DNA of 64,000 nt. Origin: Asticcacaulis sp. EMRT-3 (GTDB lineage Bacteria > Pseudomonadota > Alphaproteobacteria > Caulobacterales > Caulobacteraceae). The stretch is from positions 1 to 64,000 of the forward strand of contig NZ_JASERT010000001.1 of assembly GCF_030027245.1 (NCBI RefSeq), written 5' to 3'. Every line of letters begins with the position of its first letter. Positions within the stretch are counted from its first letter, which is position 1. Of this stretch, positions 18,088 to 29,016 are shown one piece after another. The notes under the pieces are model-generated. The model searched no databases, had not been told where the DNA came from, and saw nothing but the letters and a program-made list of their open reading frames with translations. Both the position numbers and the translations under genes were made by a program.

Positions 18088-19197
18088 TTAGCCCATCGGG
18101 CCGGGGCTGTCACTTGTCGTTTTCGGCCTGCGCCGGAAGCTTTCCTTTAAGCTGCCACCCGGTGCTTCGACGCCATCCCGGCCCGTATAGAGCTTGCGGA
18201 TCAGGGTATAGAGGATCACGGTCAGCGGCATGGCGAAGATCACGCCCATCGCCCCCATCAGACCGGCAAAGCCGATCACGGCGAACAGGGTGACGATGAT
18301 CGGGATAGAGGCGATGCGCCTTTGCACGATGGGCGTGATGAAATTGCTTTCCAGATGCGACACGCCGGCATAGACGACCAGCGCCCACAACACCGTCTGC
18401 CAGCCCGACATGGCGGCCAGCAAAAGCCCCGGCACGGCCGAAGCCACCGGCCCGACAATCGGTACGAACTGCGCCAGTCCGGCCATCAGGCCCAGGGTCA
18501 GGGCCGAGGGCAGGCCGACGATCCACAAACCGACGCCGGTCAGGGTGCCGACCAGCACCATTGAGATGAACTGGCCGATAAACCATAGGCGAAGCGCATG
18601 GCCCGCCGTGTTCATGGCCTCGCACGCCCGCGGTTTATGACGTTCGGCGAACAGGAACACCACGCCGTCGCGGTAACGGCCGGGATTGATGGCCAGGATA
18701 ATCCCGGCCACCAGCGCCACGAAGATATTGGCCACCGACGACAGCACATTGCCCGCGATCAAAGACAGTTTGGACATGACCGTGCCGGTCTGGTGACCCA
18801 GGGCATCGACCTGATCCTTGATCTGCGATCCGATGACCGAGCTTTCCAGCTTGAGCTGAAGCGCCGCCCAGGCGGCAGGCAATTGAGTCAGCAGGGTCTG
18901 GGTCTGGTCGGTCAGTTCGCGGCCAAACAGATAAAAGGTAACGGCCAGCAGCGCCAGCACAGCCACCAGTACGGTCAGCACGGCGAAGGTGTCGTTGAGC
19001 GGCGTATATTTGATCAGCGGTTCGGCCAGGGCGCGCAGCACGGTGGCGATGACGATGGCGCCAAAGATCAGCAGCCATAGCCCCATCAGCTTGAAGACAA
19101 GAAACGCCCCGGCTATGGCCAGTATCACAAACAGAACGCGCTGGATAAAGCCGCGATTCAGGGCGTCGGCGGGCGGGGTGGCGGGCATACGGGCCAT
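18088..19197 (-). CDS. AI-2E family transporter (PerM/TqsA-like permease)
   Basis: 369 residues with about seven to eight membrane segments: two at the N-terminus, a central region with a soluble stretch (residues ~90-155) and a C-terminal bundle around GLMAGLAQFVPIVGPVASAVPGLLLA, the diagnostic AI-2E_transport region. Family members have been linked to autoinducer-2 export and to Na+/H+ antiport, so the cargo is uncertain. It sits three bases after murG and 45 bases before murC, within an otherwise canonical mur order, so it is presumably co-transcribed with cell-wall genes. Its presence there may point to an envelope-related role (inference). Confidence 0.85.
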   Translation of the reverse strand: MARMPATPPADALNRGFIQRVLFVILAIAGAFLVFKLMGLWLLIFGAIVIATVLRALAEPLIKYTPLNDTFAVLTVLVAVLALLAVTFYLFGRELTDQTQTLLTQLPAAWAALQLKLESSVIGSQIKDQVDALGHQTGTVMSKLSLIAGNVLSSVANIFVALVAGIILAINPGRYRDGVVFLFAERHKPRACEAMNTAGHALRLWFIGQFISMVLVGTLTGVGLWIVGLPSALTLGLMAGLAQFVPIVGPVASAVPGLLLAAMSGWQTVLWALVVYAGVSHLESNFITPIVQRRIASIPIIVTLFAVIGFAGLMGAMGVIFAMPLTVILYTLIRKLYTGRDGVEAPGGSLKESFRRRPKTTSDSPGPMG

Positions 19198-19200
19198 GCT

Positions 19201-20340
19201 CTAACCTTCCCTGACGCGGGCGACGGTGCGCTCGACCAGATCGGCCATCTGGCGCGCCGCATCGGGCCGGGCCACCGAACGCGCCGCCTGAGCACGCAGC
19301 GGCAACAAGTCAGCGCCCTCGATCAGGGTGCGGATTTCATCGGCCAGATGCTGCGCCGTCACATCCTGCTCGCGGATAACGATGGCGGCCTTGGCGGATT
19401 TCAGCACCTCGGCATTCCAGGTCTGGTGGTCGTCGGCGGCGATCTTCAGCGGGATCAGCACCGAAGGCCTGCCCGCCACCGCCAGTTCGGAACAGGTGGA
19501 AGCGCCAGAGCGGGCAATGACGATATGGGCGCGGCCCAGCCGCTCGGCCATATTGTTGAAAAACGGCGCGATCTCGGCCTCGATGCCCGCCGCCTGATAG
19601 ACGGCCTCGGCCTCGGCCACCTGTTCGGCGCGCGTCTGTTGCTCGACATGCAGCTTGATGCGCAGCGAAACCGGCAACAGCGCCAGCGCCTGCGGCACGG
19701 TCTGCGACAGGATTTTCGCGCCCTGCGAGCCGCCGGTGATCAGGATGCGGATCGTCTTGTTAATTGCCGGATAGGGCTGGTCATACAGGGCGCGAATATC
19801 GGGCCGTACCGGATTGCCGACCACCTGCACCCGGCCTTCGAGTGTGGCAGGTGCCATGCGCAGCACCGGGAAGGCGCAGGCCATAGCGTCCACCTTGTCG
19901 GCCAGTTGCCGGTTGGAGCGGCCCAGCACCGAATTCTGCTCGTGGATCAGGGTAATGTCCTTGCGCGACAGGGCCGCCATCAGGGCCGGATAGGACGGAT
20001 AGCCGCCAAAGCCGATCACCGCCCACGGCTTCAGGCGCTTGAAGGCCTTGCGCGCCTGCATGATGCCCAGCCCGATCTTGACCGATGCGCGCGCCATGCC
20101 GATGGGGTCGAACTTTTTGAACGTGGCGGCTTCCAGCGACAAACGCTCTTTCGCCGGGAAGTTTTCGGCAAAGGCGGCGCCGCGTGCATCGGAGGCCAGC
20201 ACCACCTCCCAGCCGCGGCTGATCAGTTCGCTGGCCAGGGCCTCGGCGGGAAAGAGATGGCCGCCCGTGCCGCCCGCCGCCACCACGGCCAGCGGCTTGT
20301 CAGCGAAGGAAGACGGTTTGCGGCGTGGGTGGCTGGCCAA
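19201..20340 (-). CDS. murG: UDP-GlcNAc:undecaprenyl-pyrophosphoryl-MurNAc-pentapeptide transferase
   Basis: 379 residues. Peripheral membrane glycosyltransferase that makes lipid II from lipid I. Seen: VVAAGGTGGHLFPAEALASEL, GFGGYPSYPALMAA, HEQNSVLGRSNR, the GT-B C-terminal ITGGSQGAK, and the donor-binding RSGASTCSELAVAGRPSVLIPLK. The start is the TTG at 20340 with GGGGA upstream; no ATG exists in the first 30 codons. It begins 83 bases after ftsW. Confidence 0.95.
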   Translation of the reverse strand: MASHPRRKPSSFADKPLAVVAAGGTGGHLFPAEALASELISRGWEVVLASDARGAAFAENFPAKERLSLEAATFKKFDPIGMARASVKIGLGIMQARKAFKRLKPWAVIGFGGYPSYPALMAALSRKDITLIHEQNSVLGRSNRQLADKVDAMACAFPVLRMAPATLEGRVQVVGNPVRPDIRALYDQPYPAINKTIRILITGGSQGAKILSQTVPQALALLPVSLRIKLHVEQQTRAEQVAEAEAVYQAAGIEAEIAPFFNNMAERLGRAHIVIARSGASTCSELAVAGRPSVLIPLKIAADDHQTWNAEVLKSAKAAIVIREQDVTAQHLADEIRTLIEGADLLPLRAQAARSVARPDAARQMADLVERTVARVREG

Positions 20341-20423
20341 ACTTAATATCCCCGGAAATGATGGTTCAGATCAGCATCACAATAGCGAGTCCGGTATAAA
20401 AAGCGAATACCAAGCGCAACCTC

Positions 20424-21584
20424 TTACCATTTCGACGGATCGTCGGGCGCGGTGATTTCCTCATTACGCTTGCGCGTCAGGGCCAGGATGAAACCGAAGC
20501 ACAGACCCATAGCCAGCATGGACGAGCCGCCATAGGAAATAAACGGCAGAGTCATGCCCTTGGGCGGAATCAGGCCGAGATTGACCGAGATATTGATCAA
20601 AACCTGCACGCCCAGCATGATATAGAGGCCCGACGTGGCGATCTGGCGAAACGGATCCTGCATGGCCATCGCCTTGAGCAGGCCGCGCACCACGATAAAG
20701 GCGAAAATGCCGATGATGATCAGGGTCAGCCACAGGCCGTATTCTTCGCCCACCACGGAATAGATGAAGTCAGTATGCAGGTCGGGGATATATTTCTTCA
20801 TCACCCCTTCATTGAGCCCCACGCCCCAGATGCCGCCATTGGCGATGGCAGCCTTGGCGGCATTGACCTGAAAGTGGGCGGCGGCGTCGGGCGTGATGAA
20901 ACCCATGATGCGGGTGCGAAAGTGCGGCTGGATGAAGAACAGGCCGACCAGACCCGACACCGCCGCCGCCCCCATGCCGATGATCCAGCGGAACGGCACG
21001 CCGGAAATGAAGAAGCAGGCCCCGAACACGATGGTGATCAGGATGCTTTGCCCGACATCGGGCTGGATCAGCAACAGCAGAATCGCCATCGCATACAGCA
21101 TCATGGCCACGGTGACGCCCGGCACGCCCTTGCCCTTCTGGCCTTCGCAGAACATCCAGGCGATCAGCACGATCAGGGCGGGCTTTAAGAATTCCGATGG
21201 CTGAAGCGCGACAGGCCCCAGAGCCAGCCAGCGCCGACCGCCCTTGGCGTCGTGGCCGATCAGCGGCAAAAGCGCCATAATGGTCAGGGCCACGCCATAG
21301 ACCAGCACCGACACGCGCTTGACGCCTTTCAGCGACAGCCTGGACACGGCGATCATGCAGCCCATGGTCAGCAGCACGAATACGAACTGCCGCTTGGTGT
21401 AGTAGAAATCGTCAGGGCTGCCGATATGCAGCACCGCCACCGGCGAGGTGGAAAAGGAAAAGAAGAAGCCCAGCACCATCAGAATCAGCACCAGGGCCAA
21501 GGTGACGCGGTCGAGCGTCCACCACCAGATGGCGGTGGGCGAGCGATCCGTGCGCGTAAACGGATGGGCGGAAACCTGATTCAT
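20424..21584 (-). CDS. ftsW: Peptidoglycan glycosyltransferase FtsW
   Basis: 386 residues, SEDS family, about ten membrane segments. It polymerises septal glycan together with FtsI. Seen: GGRRWLALGPVALQPSEFLKPALI with the conserved GP...QPSE..K region, the catalytic-Asp region LLIQPDVGQSILI, the loop HTDFIYSVVGEEYG and the C-terminal MTLPFISYGGSSMLA. I set the start at 21584 (MNQVSAH), preceded by AGGA at proper spacing; the frame 32 codons upstream is not family-like. A perfect CtrA box lies ~105 bases upstream in a 169-base gap after murD. Confidence 0.94.
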   Translation of the reverse strand: MNQVSAHPFTRTDRSPTAIWWWTLDRVTLALVLILMVLGFFFSFSTSPVAVLHIGSPDDFYYTKRQFVFVLLTMGCMIAVSRLSLKGVKRVSVLVYGVALTIMALLPLIGHDAKGGRRWLALGPVALQPSEFLKPALIVLIAWMFCEGQKGKGVPGVTVAMMLYAMAILLLLIQPDVGQSILITIVFGACFFISGVPFRWIIGMGAAAVSGLVGLFFIQPHFRTRIMGFITPDAAAHFQVNAAKAAIANGGIWGVGLNEGVMKKYIPDLHTDFIYSVVGEEYGLWLTLIIIGIFAFIVVRGLLKAMAMQDPFRQIATSGLYIMLGVQVLINISVNLGLIPPKGMTLPFISYGGSSMLAMGLCFGFILALTRKRNEEITAPDDPSKW

Positions 21585-21687
21585 GAACGCAATCCTGGCG
21601 GAGGCCGACCCGATCCTGCCCGCCGTCGGCTCTGGCGGACGGACAGCGTGATTTCGGGATACTGAAACAGGATTCAGCAAGGCGTGG

Positions 21688-21702
21688 TTAATATGGCCTT
21701 AA
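21688..21702 (-). promoter_or_regulatory. CtrA box upstream of ftsW
   Basis: On the minus strand the sequence is TTAA-GGCCATA-TTAAC, a perfect match to the CtrA consensus TTAA-N7-TTAAC. It lies 104 bases upstream of the ftsW start in the same orientation, with a GANTC site (GATTC at 21671-21675) 13 bases downstream. This suggests a cell-cycle-controlled internal promoter for ftsW-murG and the genes after it. Confidence 0.7.
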
Positions 21703-21753
21703 GCGACCGTGGGATTCACACGAAAATCTGAAGCCTGTCGCGCAAAACGTCTC

Positions 21754-23181
21754 TCAGCCCGGCGCGTGTTCCGCGCCGGTCACCGCCGCCGAACGGGCGA
21801 TCTCTTCCACCGCCGTCTTGAAAGCGTCGCCGCGCGCCTCGAAATCGCTGAACTGGTCGAATGAGGCGCAGGCCGGTGAAAACAGCACAATCTCCTCTTG
21901 GCCGCTTTTCTCGGCCTCGGCATAGCTTTGCGCCACGGCGGTGAACAGATGGCGCGACTGGAGGGTGGGCGCGCACCCGCCGATAGTTTTTTCAAACAGT
22001 TCCGCCGCCTCGCCGATCAGGAAGGCCTGTTTGACGCGCGGAAACAGGTCACGCAGATCTTCGATGCCGCCCGCCTTGGCGCGACCCCCGGCGATCCAGT
22101 AAAAACGCTCGAAACTCGACATGGCCTGACGCGCCGCATCGGCATTGGTCGCCTTGGAATCGTTGATGAAGCGCACCTTGCCGATACGGCCAATCTCCTG
22201 CATCCGGTGATCGAGGCCGGGAAAGCTGAACATGCCGGCAATAATGGCGTCGGCATCAAGCCCCAAAGCCTTGCAGGCGGCATAGGCGGCGGCGGCGTTT
22301 TGCCAGTTGTGACGGCCGGTCAGCGTGCGTACGCGCTTTAAATCGATGATCTGGCGGGCGCGCACTCCCGTGCCGTCGTACAGCACGCCGTTCAGCGCAT
22401 AGACGCCGTGGCCCAGCGTACGGCGCGACGAGATTGGCACCAGTTTGACCGGATGGTTCAGGCGCATCTCGCTGATCAGGGCGGCAGTATAGTCGTCATC
22501 GGCACCGATCACCGCCACCTGCTCCGCCGTCTGGTTCATGAAGATGCGGCGCTTGGCCTCGATATAGCCCGCCATGCCGCCATGACGATCCAGGTGGTCA
22601 GGCGAAAAATTCATCAGCACGGCCACATCAGGCCGGAAGGTCTGGGTCAGATCGAGCTGATACGAAGAGGTTTCGATCACATAGACCGAACCGGCGTGCA
22701 TATCGGGCAGGTCGAGCACGCCGATACCGATATTGCCGCCGACATGCACATCCTTGCCCGCCGCTTTCAGGATGTGGCCGATCAGGGCCGTGGTCGTCGA
22801 TTTGCCATTGGTGCCGGTGATCGCCACCACCTTCGGACGCTTATGCTCCGGCAGGGCATTCAGTGTGCGCGCGAAAAGCTCGATGTCGCCCAGCACCGGC
22901 ACGCCCGCGCCCTGCGCCAGCCTGACCGTCCAGTGCGGTTCGGGATGGGTCAGCGGCACACCCGGCGACAGCATCAGGGCGTCGATCTCCGACCAGTCGC
23001 TGTTTTGCAGGTTCTCGACGGTAAAGCGCTCTTTCGTCGCCGCCATCACCGAGGCCGGCTTGTCGTCCCACAAAACAGGCTCGGCCCCGCCTGCCTTCAG
23101 GGCGCGCGCCGCCGACAGCCCCGAACGGCCCAGTCCGAAAATGGCGACTCGCTTGCCTTCAAAGCCTTTGACGGGGATCAC
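21754..23181 (-). CDS. murD: UDP-N-acetylmuramoyl-L-alanine--D-glutamate ligase
   Basis: 475 residues. ATP-dependent addition of D-Glu in the cytoplasm. Seen: VAIFGLGRSGLSAARAL, LSPGVPLTHP, the ATP loop ITGTNGKSTTTALIGH near residue 120, ETSSYQLDLT, NFSPDHLDRHG, and GLDHRMQEIG with NDSKATNADA. Start is GTG at 23181, 12 bases after mraY. Confidence 0.95.
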   Translation of the reverse strand: MIPVKGFEGKRVAIFGLGRSGLSAARALKAGGAEPVLWDDKPASVMAATKERFTVENLQNSDWSEIDALMLSPGVPLTHPEPHWTVRLAQGAGVPVLGDIELFARTLNALPEHKRPKVVAITGTNGKSTTTALIGHILKAAGKDVHVGGNIGIGVLDLPDMHAGSVYVIETSSYQLDLTQTFRPDVAVLMNFSPDHLDRHGGMAGYIEAKRRIFMNQTAEQVAVIGADDDYTAALISEMRLNHPVKLVPISSRRTLGHGVYALNGVLYDGTGVRARQIIDLKRVRTLTGRHNWQNAAAAYAACKALGLDADAIIAGMFSFPGLDHRMQEIGRIGKVRFINDSKATNADAARQAMSSFERFYWIAGGRAKAGGIEDLRDLFPRVKQAFLIGEAAELFEKTIGGCAPTLQSRHLFTAVAQSYAEAEKSGQEEIVLFSPACASFDQFSDFEARGDAFKTAVEEIARSAAVTGAEHAPG

Positions 23182-23193
23182 AGTACAAACTCT

Positions 23194-24306
23194 CTATCTG
23201 ATTTTCAGCGTGGCCAGCCCGACCATAGCCAACATGGCAGCGACGATCCAGAAGCGGATCACCACGGTCGATTCGGCCCAGCCCAGCTTTTCATAATGGT
23301 GATGAATCGGCGCCATCAGGAAGACGCGCTTGCGGGTCAGCTTGAAATAGCCCACCTGAATCATCACGGACAGGGCCTCGACGACAAAAAGCCCGCCGAT
23401 AATGGCCAGCACGATCTCATGCTTGACCGTCATGGCCACAGCGCCCAGACCACCGCCCAAAGCCAGCGAGCCGGTATCGCCCATGAAGATTTTGGCGGGC
23501 GGGGCATTGTACCACAAAAAGCCCATGCCGCCGCCGATAATGGCGGCGCAGATCACCGCCACCTCGCCCGCGCCCGGCACATAGTGGATGATCAGATATT
23601 CGGCGAACTTGGCATTGCCGACCAGATAGGCAATCAGCACAAAAGCGCCTGCCGCGATCATCACCGGCACAATGGCCAGCCCGTCCAGCCCGTCGGTCAG
23701 ATTGACAGCATTGGATGCGCCGACAATCACCACCACGCCCATAACGATGTAAAACAGGCCCAGATCCCAGATGAAATTCTTGAAGACCGGAATGACCAGC
23801 GAGGTGGCCAGATGCGGGGCATCGGGCGGAGCCGGTGAATAATACATGATGACGAGGGTGGCGATGACCGCGATCACACTCTGGGCCAGCAACTTCTGGA
23901 TCGAGGTCAGGCCCGCCGAGGTCTGTTTGGTCACCTTGGCGTAATCATCGATAAAACCGAGCAGGCCGAACGACATGGTGACGCCGAAAACCACCCAGGC
24001 GCTGGCCGAATGCGGATCGACCCACAGGATGGTGGCTACGGCGATCCCGGCCAGAATCATCAGCCCGCCCATAGTCGGCGTGCCCTTCTTGGTCAGCAGG
24101 TGCGAGGCGGGGCCGTCTTCGCGGATCGGCTGGCCCTTGCCCTGCTTGGCGCGCATCCAGCGGATAAAGCGCGACCCCATGCCCACCGACACGATCATGG
24201 CGGTGATCATGGCCAGAAAGATACGCACGGTCTGATAGCGCATCAGATTGATCAGCGGCCAGTGCTGGTGCAGATTGGATACGTGTTCATACAAAAGATA
24301 GAACAT
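23194..24306 (-). CDS. mraY: Phospho-N-acetylmuramoyl-pentapeptide transferase
   Basis: 370 residues, ten predicted membrane segments. Makes lipid I on undecaprenyl phosphate. Seen: [12 protein letters not shown] (residues ~75-86), the Asp pair in GFIDDYAKV, the [13 protein letters not shown] signature with catalytic Asp, [12 protein letters not shown], and [13 protein letters not shown] near the C-terminus. It lies between murF and murD with 11-12 base gaps, so one operon. Confidence 0.96.
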   Translation of the reverse strand: MFYLLYEHVSNLHQHWPLINLMRYQTVRIFLAMITAMIVSVGMGSRFIRWMRAKQGKGQPIREDGPASHLLTKKGTPTMGGLMILAGIAVATILWVDPHSASAWVVFGVTMSFGLLGFIDDYAKVTKQTSAGLTSIQKLLAQSVIAVIATLVIMYYSPAPPDAPHLATSLVIPVFKNFIWDLGLFYIVMGVVVIVGASNAVNLTDGLDGLAIVPVMIAAGAFVLIAYLVGNAKFAEYLIIHYVPGAGEVAVICAAIIGGGMGFLWYNAPPAKIFMGDTGSLALGGGLGAVAMTVKHEIVLAIIGGLFVVEALSVMIQVGYFKLTRKRVFLMAPIHHHYEKLGWAESTVVIRFWIVAAMLAMVGLATLKIR

Positions 24307-24317
24307 GAAGCGCCTTA

Positions 24318-25727
24318 TTATGTTTGGTGTGTGCCGATGCCCATAAGCGCTTTTGCGACCAGACCGGCCTTTGAGCCGTTCGATCCCTTTATCATGATCA
24401 TATCGCCCGCTTGCAAGCCTTCAATCACGCAAGGCGCCAGATCGGCGGCGGCGGGCATCCAGGCCCCGCGCACAGCCTGCGGCAGGGCGTCCCACAGATG
24501 TTTCATCAGCGGCCCCGCCAGATAGACCTGATCGATGTCGAGATTTGCGATCACCGGCGCGAGCCCAGCGTGCAGTTCCGCCGCATCGGGGCCCAGTTCG
24601 AGCATATCGCTCAACACGACAATTTTGCGTGATCCGGGCGCGCGGGCGCGATCACCGAGGCTGTGCAGGGTGGCAGCCATCGACACGGGATTGGCGTTGT
24701 AGCTTTCGTCGATCAGCGTGATCTGACCGCCCCTGAACGGGACACTTACCACCTTGCCACGGCCTTCCAGCGTCTCGAACCCTTCGAGCGCGGCCAGGCC
24801 GGTATCGAGATCGACATCGAGCGCTTCCAGCATCAAAAGCGCCGCCAGCGCATTGACGGCCTGATGGCGGCCGGTATGCGACAGCGAAAAAGCGATGTCG
24901 CGGCCATGAAACCGCGCGCGGATTTCGGCGCGGTCGCCTGCCATCTGATGCGCCATGAGCTGGGCATCGACGCCGCCGCCTTCGCCAAAGGCCGCCACCA
25001 GAGCGCCTGCACCACGCGCCGCCGTGGCCAGATAGTCAAACCATTCGTTATCGGCATTGAGAATGGCCAGACCGCCGGGCTTGAGGCCATCGAAAATCTC
25101 GGCCTTGGCGCGCGCCACGCCCGCTTCGCCATCGGGGAAGTTTTCCGTATGCACCGCGCCCACCGTGGTGATGGCGACGGCGTGGGGCGCTACATATTGC
25201 GACAGGGGCGTGATTTCGGCGGCGTGATTCATGCCGATTTCAAAAACGGCGCGCTCCGTATCGGCCGGCATCCGCGCCAGGGTAAGCGGCACGCCGATAT
25301 GGTTGTTGAAGCTCTTGACCGCCGAATGGGCACGTCCGGCCCGCTTCAGCCCCTGCATCACCATCTGGGTGACGCTGGTCTTGCCGACGCTGCCGGTCAC
25401 CGCGCCGCGATGGCACTGTGGCGCGCGTTCGCGGGCAAACACCGCCATCGCCTCAAGGGCTGCCTGCACATCGGGCACCAGCAGGCATGGGCCGCCTTCA
25501 ACCGGGCGCTTGACCACGGCGATGGCGGCCCCCGATGCGAAGGCCTGGGCCACGAAATCATGGCCATCGCGCGCGCCTTTCAGCGCCAGAAACACATCGC
25601 CGGGCAACAGCGCGCGGCTGTCGAAATTAACACCACGGGTCGCCGCCGCCCCGCCGCCTGGCCCCATCAGGGTGCCGCCTGTGGCCTGCACCAATTCCGC
25701 AAATGTCCATAAGGGCCTGTCAGCCAT
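24318..25727 (-). CDS. murF: UDP-MurNAc-tripeptide--D-alanyl-D-alanine ligase
   Basis: 469 residues. Adds the D-Ala-D-Ala dipeptide. Seen: [26 protein letters not shown] at the N-terminus, the ATP loop [13 protein letters not shown] near residue 112, the [10 protein letters not shown] segment, NADNEWFDY and [13 protein letters not shown]. Its dipeptide substrate needs a Ddl ligase, which is missing from the dcw cluster here but has a homologue at 39700. Confidence 0.95.
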   Translation of the reverse strand: MADRPLWTFAELVQATGGTLMGPGGGAAATRGVNFDSRALLPGDVFLALKGARDGHDFVAQAFASGAAIAVVKRPVEGGPCLLVPDVQAALEAMAVFARERAPQCHRGAVTGSVGKTSVTQMVMQGLKRAGRAHSAVKSFNNHIGVPLTLARMPADTERAVFEIGMNHAAEITPLSQYVAPHAVAITTVGAVHTENFPDGEAGVARAKAEIFDGLKPGGLAILNADNEWFDYLATAARGAGALVAAFGEGGGVDAQLMAHQMAGDRAEIRARFHGRDIAFSLSHTGRHQAVNALAALLMLEALDVDLDTGLAALEGFETLEGRGKVVSVPFRGGQITLIDESYNANPVSMAATLHSLGDRARAPGSRKIVVLSDMLELGPDAAELHAGLAPVIANLDIDQVYLAGPLMKHLWDALPQAVRGAWMPAAADLAPCVIEGLQAGDMIMIKGSNGSKAGLVAKALMGIGTHQT

Positions 25728-25792
25728 TGTGCATCCTGTCCGGCATGTGAGGCTTTATTGAACCTGACTCCGGTTTTTAGGCAAGCGCCGTT

Positions 25793-27259
25793 TTACATCG
25801 CGGCCAGCGCCGCCCGCACCACGCCGACATCATCGAATGGCAGGGTTTTGGTGCCGATCATCTGGCCCTGTTCGTGGCCCTTGCCCGCCACCACCAGCAC
25901 ATCACCGGTTTTCAGGCCGCTGATTGCCTCGAAAATCGCCGCCTTGCGGTCACCGATTTCGATGGCATTCTTATCCATGCCGGCCAGCACCTCGGCGCGG
26001 ATGGAGCCCGGCTCTTCGCTGCGCGGATTATCGTCGGTCACGATGGCGCGGTCGGCCAGTTTCGCCGCAATGGCGCCCATCAAGGGTCGCTTGCCGCGAT
26101 CACGGTCACCACCGCAACCGAACACACATACCAGTTGGCCGCGCGTATGCGGGCGCAGCGCCTTCAGTACGGTTTCGAGCCCATCGGGCGTATGGGCGTA
26201 ATCGACATAGATTTCCGCGCCGTTCGACCGCGTTCCGGCGCGCTCCAGCCGTCCGCGCGCCCCCTTCAGCGTGGCCAGAGCCGCGATCACCGCTGTCGGG
26301 TCTTCGCCCGCCGCAATGGCTAATCCCGCCGCCACCAGCGCGTTCGATGCCTGAAACAGACCGGCCAGGGGCAGCTTGACCTCATGCTTGCGGCCCTGAT
26401 GTTCGAGATAGAGGATCTGGCCATCCACCGTCAGGTCGCGCCCGGTCAGCATCAGGCCGCGCCCGCGCTCGCCGACGCTCATGATGCTCAGGCCTGACAG
26501 AACCGACATGGCGGAAAAGGCGTTATAACTGTCGGAATCGGCATTGAGAACGGCGGTTTTGCCGCGTGGCAACAGATGTTCAAACAGGCGCAGCTTTACG
26601 GCGCGATAGGCGTCCATCGTCGCGTGATAATCGAGATGATCCTGCGTCAGGTTGGTAAAACCGGCCGCAGCAAGCGAAACACCATCGAGCCTGCGCTGAT
26701 CAATGCCGTGCGATGAGGCCTCCAGCGCCACATGGGTGACGCCGTCCCGCGCCAGTTCGGCCAGATGGCGCGCTACATCGGCCGCGTCCGGCGTGGTCAG
26801 GCCCGGCGCGGTGATGGCGATTTCCGCACCATCGGCATTTTGCCGCACCAGCCCAAGCGTGCCCATGCTGGCGCTGGCATGGCCAAGCTTTGCGAAAATC
26901 TGGCGGCAGAAGGTGGCCACGCTTGTCTTGCCATTGGTGCCGGTCACCGCCACGCACACTTTCGGCTGCACGCCGTAAAAGGCTCTGGCCGCCAGGGCAT
27001 AGGCGCGGCGCACATCCGATACCTGCACCACCACCGATTCACCGCTTTCCAGACCCGCCGGGCCATCGGGCGCCAGGATCGCCGCTGCCCCCTGCCGGAT
27101 CGCCTGCGGAATGAAATCGCGGCCATCGCGCTGACTGCCCGGCAGCGCGCAGAACAGCGTGCCTTGCGCCACCTTGCGGCTGTCTGCCGTCACGCCCGTC
27201 ACCACCGGATCACGATCCAGGTCACGGCGCAGGATTTCGGAGAGGCGTTGGGCGCTCAT
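25793..27259 (-). CDS. murE: UDP-MurNAc-L-alanyl-D-glutamate--2,6-diaminopimelate ligase
   Basis: 488 residues from [13 protein letters not shown]. Seen: [19 protein letters not shown], the ATP loop [57 protein letters not shown] and the diaminopimelate-recognition DNPRSEEP. The DNPR motif predicts meso-DAP as the third stem residue, as expected for a Gram-negative. The ATG overlaps the ftsI stop by one base (TGATG). Confidence 0.95.
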   Translation of the reverse strand: MSAQRLSEILRRDLDRDPVVTGVTADSRKVAQGTLFCALPGSQRDGRDFIPQAIRQGAAAILAPDGPAGLESGESVVVQVSDVRRAYALAARAFYGVQPKVCVAVTGTNGKTSVATFCRQIFAKLGHASASMGTLGLVRQNADGAEIAITAPGLTTPDAADVARHLAELARDGVTHVALEASSHGIDQRRLDGVSLAAAGFTNLTQDHLDYHATMDAYRAVKLRLFEHLLPRGKTAVLNADSDSYNAFSAMSVLSGLSIMSVGERGRGLMLTGRDLTVDGQILYLEHQGRKHEVKLPLAGLFQASNALVAAGLAIAAGEDPTAVIAALATLKGARGRLERAGTRSNGAEIYVDYAHTPDGLETVLKALRPHTRGQLVCVFGCGGDRDRGKRPLMGAIAAKLADRAIVTDDNPRSEEPGSIRAEVLAGMDKNAIEIGDRKAAIFEAISGLKTGDVLVVAGKGHEQGQMIGTKTLPFDDVGVVRAALAAM

Positions 27260-29016
27260 CACTCGTTGGCTCCGGTCGTATCCTCGACCCGAACAGGGGC
27301 CTTGTCCCAAAGCGGATCGCTGAACTTGTCCTCGACGCGGTTCACACCCAGAAACGGGGCGATCCGTTCAATCACATGTCCGGCCACGGGTGCTGCCACA
27401 TAGGCGGCCAGCCTCGATCCGTTCGAATTGGGCGAACCTTGCGGTGAGTCGTACAGGATCAGCACCATATATCGGTCGCTGTCCACAGGCCCGTCGGTCG
27501 GGAAGACGGCGGCGAAGGACGAAATATCATCCGATGTATAGCGGCCATTGACCGGCTTTTGCGCCGTACCCGTCTTGCCGCCGACGCGAAGCCCCGGCAC
27601 ATTGGCGCGCGTGCCGCTGCCCTTGACCACATTGTCGCGCATCAGATCGAGCATGGTGCGCGTGGTCGTGGGCGAAAAGACGCGCGTACCGCCCAGCGGC
27701 GAGGTGCCGTCATATTTATGGATGGTGAGCGGGCGCAGATAACCGCCATTGAGCACAGCGTCGGCGGCCTCGACATAAGACAGCGGCGTCACCGCCATCG
27801 CCTGACCAAAGGCGCTCGACGCCAGATCATTATCCGTCCAGCGGCGCGGCAGGATCGGCGGCGCGGGCTCGACGAACTCACTGTCGGCGGCATGGAAAAG
27901 GCCGAGGGCCTTGTAATATTGCGTCATCCGCGCGGCACCCACCGCCAGGGCGATCTTCGATGTGCCGATATTCGACGAATGGATGAACACGTCTTCCAGC
28001 GTCATCAGTGTGGTGGACATGTGGTCGTCGTGAATCTTGCGCGTGCCGATCACAAGCGGCTGGCGTGCATCATAGACCGAGTTCATCGTGGCCACGCCCG
28101 TATCGAGGCCGACGCCGATCGAGATCACCTTGAAGATCGAACCGACCTCGAAACGATCAACCGAGGCATGGTTGCGGCGCTGCTGGTCGCTGAAGGCGGC
28201 CGGGCGGTTGAGATCGAAATCGGGCCAGCTCGCCAGGGCCAGAATTTCACCGGTGCGTACATTGGTGACGATACCGACGCCGGACAGGGCGCGCTGATCG
28301 ACGCCACCGGCGCGCAGTTCGTTTTCCAGAGCGCCCTGCACGCGCAGATCCATAGCCAGGGTCACGGGCTGGTCACGCACAGCCTGGGCGCTGATCTGGC
28401 TGTTCAGCGCTTTTTCCGCGCCCGACATGCCGCCGCCGCCGCGCATGGTCATGCCGATATAGGCCGAACCGGTTGAGCCGAGCGGATAATTGCGCACGCG
28501 ATGCGCTTCGAAGCTGACACCCGGCAGGCCATAGCTCAATATGCGCTGGCGATCATCTTCCTGAATATTGCTGGTCAGCAGCATCCGGCTGCGACCGCGA
28601 AAAATACGGGCGATCTGATCATGGTTCACATCGGGGAACAGCCGGGTCAGCGCCGCCTCGACCAGACCGCGATCCTGCGCGGTCATGTTGCCCGGATTGA
28701 CGAACAGATTATAATCATCGACATCGGTGGCCAGAAGCCGTCCGTTGCGGTCAACAAGCTGGGCGCGGGCATTGGGTTCGACGGTCAGGGAAGGGCCTCG
28801 GCTCTTATCGCCGGACAGCGCGCCGCGTGTGGCGAAACCGGCCAGACAGACAAAGCCGACCACCAGCCCGACCAGCAGAATAAAGATGCGCATCCGGGCG
28901 CTGCGCGCCTTGGCGCCGGTGGCATTGGCGCGTTCGAACGCATGTTCCACCTTCCAGACGCGGTCGGCGACCCATTGAAAACCGGACTGAGTGGATTCAA
29001 ACAGCGACAGGCTCAT
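27259..29016 (-). CDS. ftsI: Penicillin-binding protein 3, septal transpeptidase FtsI
   Basis: 585 residues. A bitopic class B PBP that crosslinks septal peptidoglycan with FtsW. One membrane segment (residues ~43-63), then the dimerisation domain and the transpeptidase domain with SXXK as SIFK in [11 protein letters not shown] (~residue 295), SSN in [10 protein letters not shown] (~349) and KTG in [11 protein letters not shown] (~487). All three active-site motifs are intact. It overlaps ftsL by four bases and murE by one. Confidence 0.95.
   Translation of the reverse strand: MSLSLFESTQSGFQWVADRVWKVEHAFERANATGAKARSARMRIFILLVGLVVGFVCLAGFATRGALSGDKSRGPSLTVEPNARAQLVDRNGRLLATDVDDYNLFVNPGNMTAQDRGLVEAALTRLFPDVNHDQIARIFRGRSRMLLTSNIQEDDRQRILSYGLPGVSFEAHRVRNYPLGSTGSAYIGMTMRGGGGMSGAEKALNSQISAQAVRDQPVTLAMDLRVQGALENELRAGGVDQRALSGVGIVTNVRTGEILALASWPDFDLNRPAAFSDQQRRNHASVDRFEVGSIFKVISIGVGLDTGVATMNSVYDARQPLVIGTRKIHDDHMSTTLMTLEDVFIHSSNIGTSKIALAVGAARMTQYYKALGLFHAADSEFVEPAPPILPRRWTDNDLASSAFGQAMAVTPLSYVEAADAVLNGGYLRPLTIHKYDGTSPLGGTRVFSPTTTRTMLDLMRDNVVKGSGTRANVPGLRVGGKTGTAQKPVNGRYTSDDISSFAAVFPTDGPVDSDRYMVLILYDSPQGSPNSNGSRLAAYVAAPVAGHVIERIAPFLGVNRVEDKFSDPLWDKAPVRVEDTTGANE

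Noticed and set aside
17005..18150. Long open frame on the plus strand opposite murC (381 codons)
   Set aside because: It is antisense to an intact murC, is rich in Arg/His/Gly as expected of a GC-rich shadow frame and matches no family.
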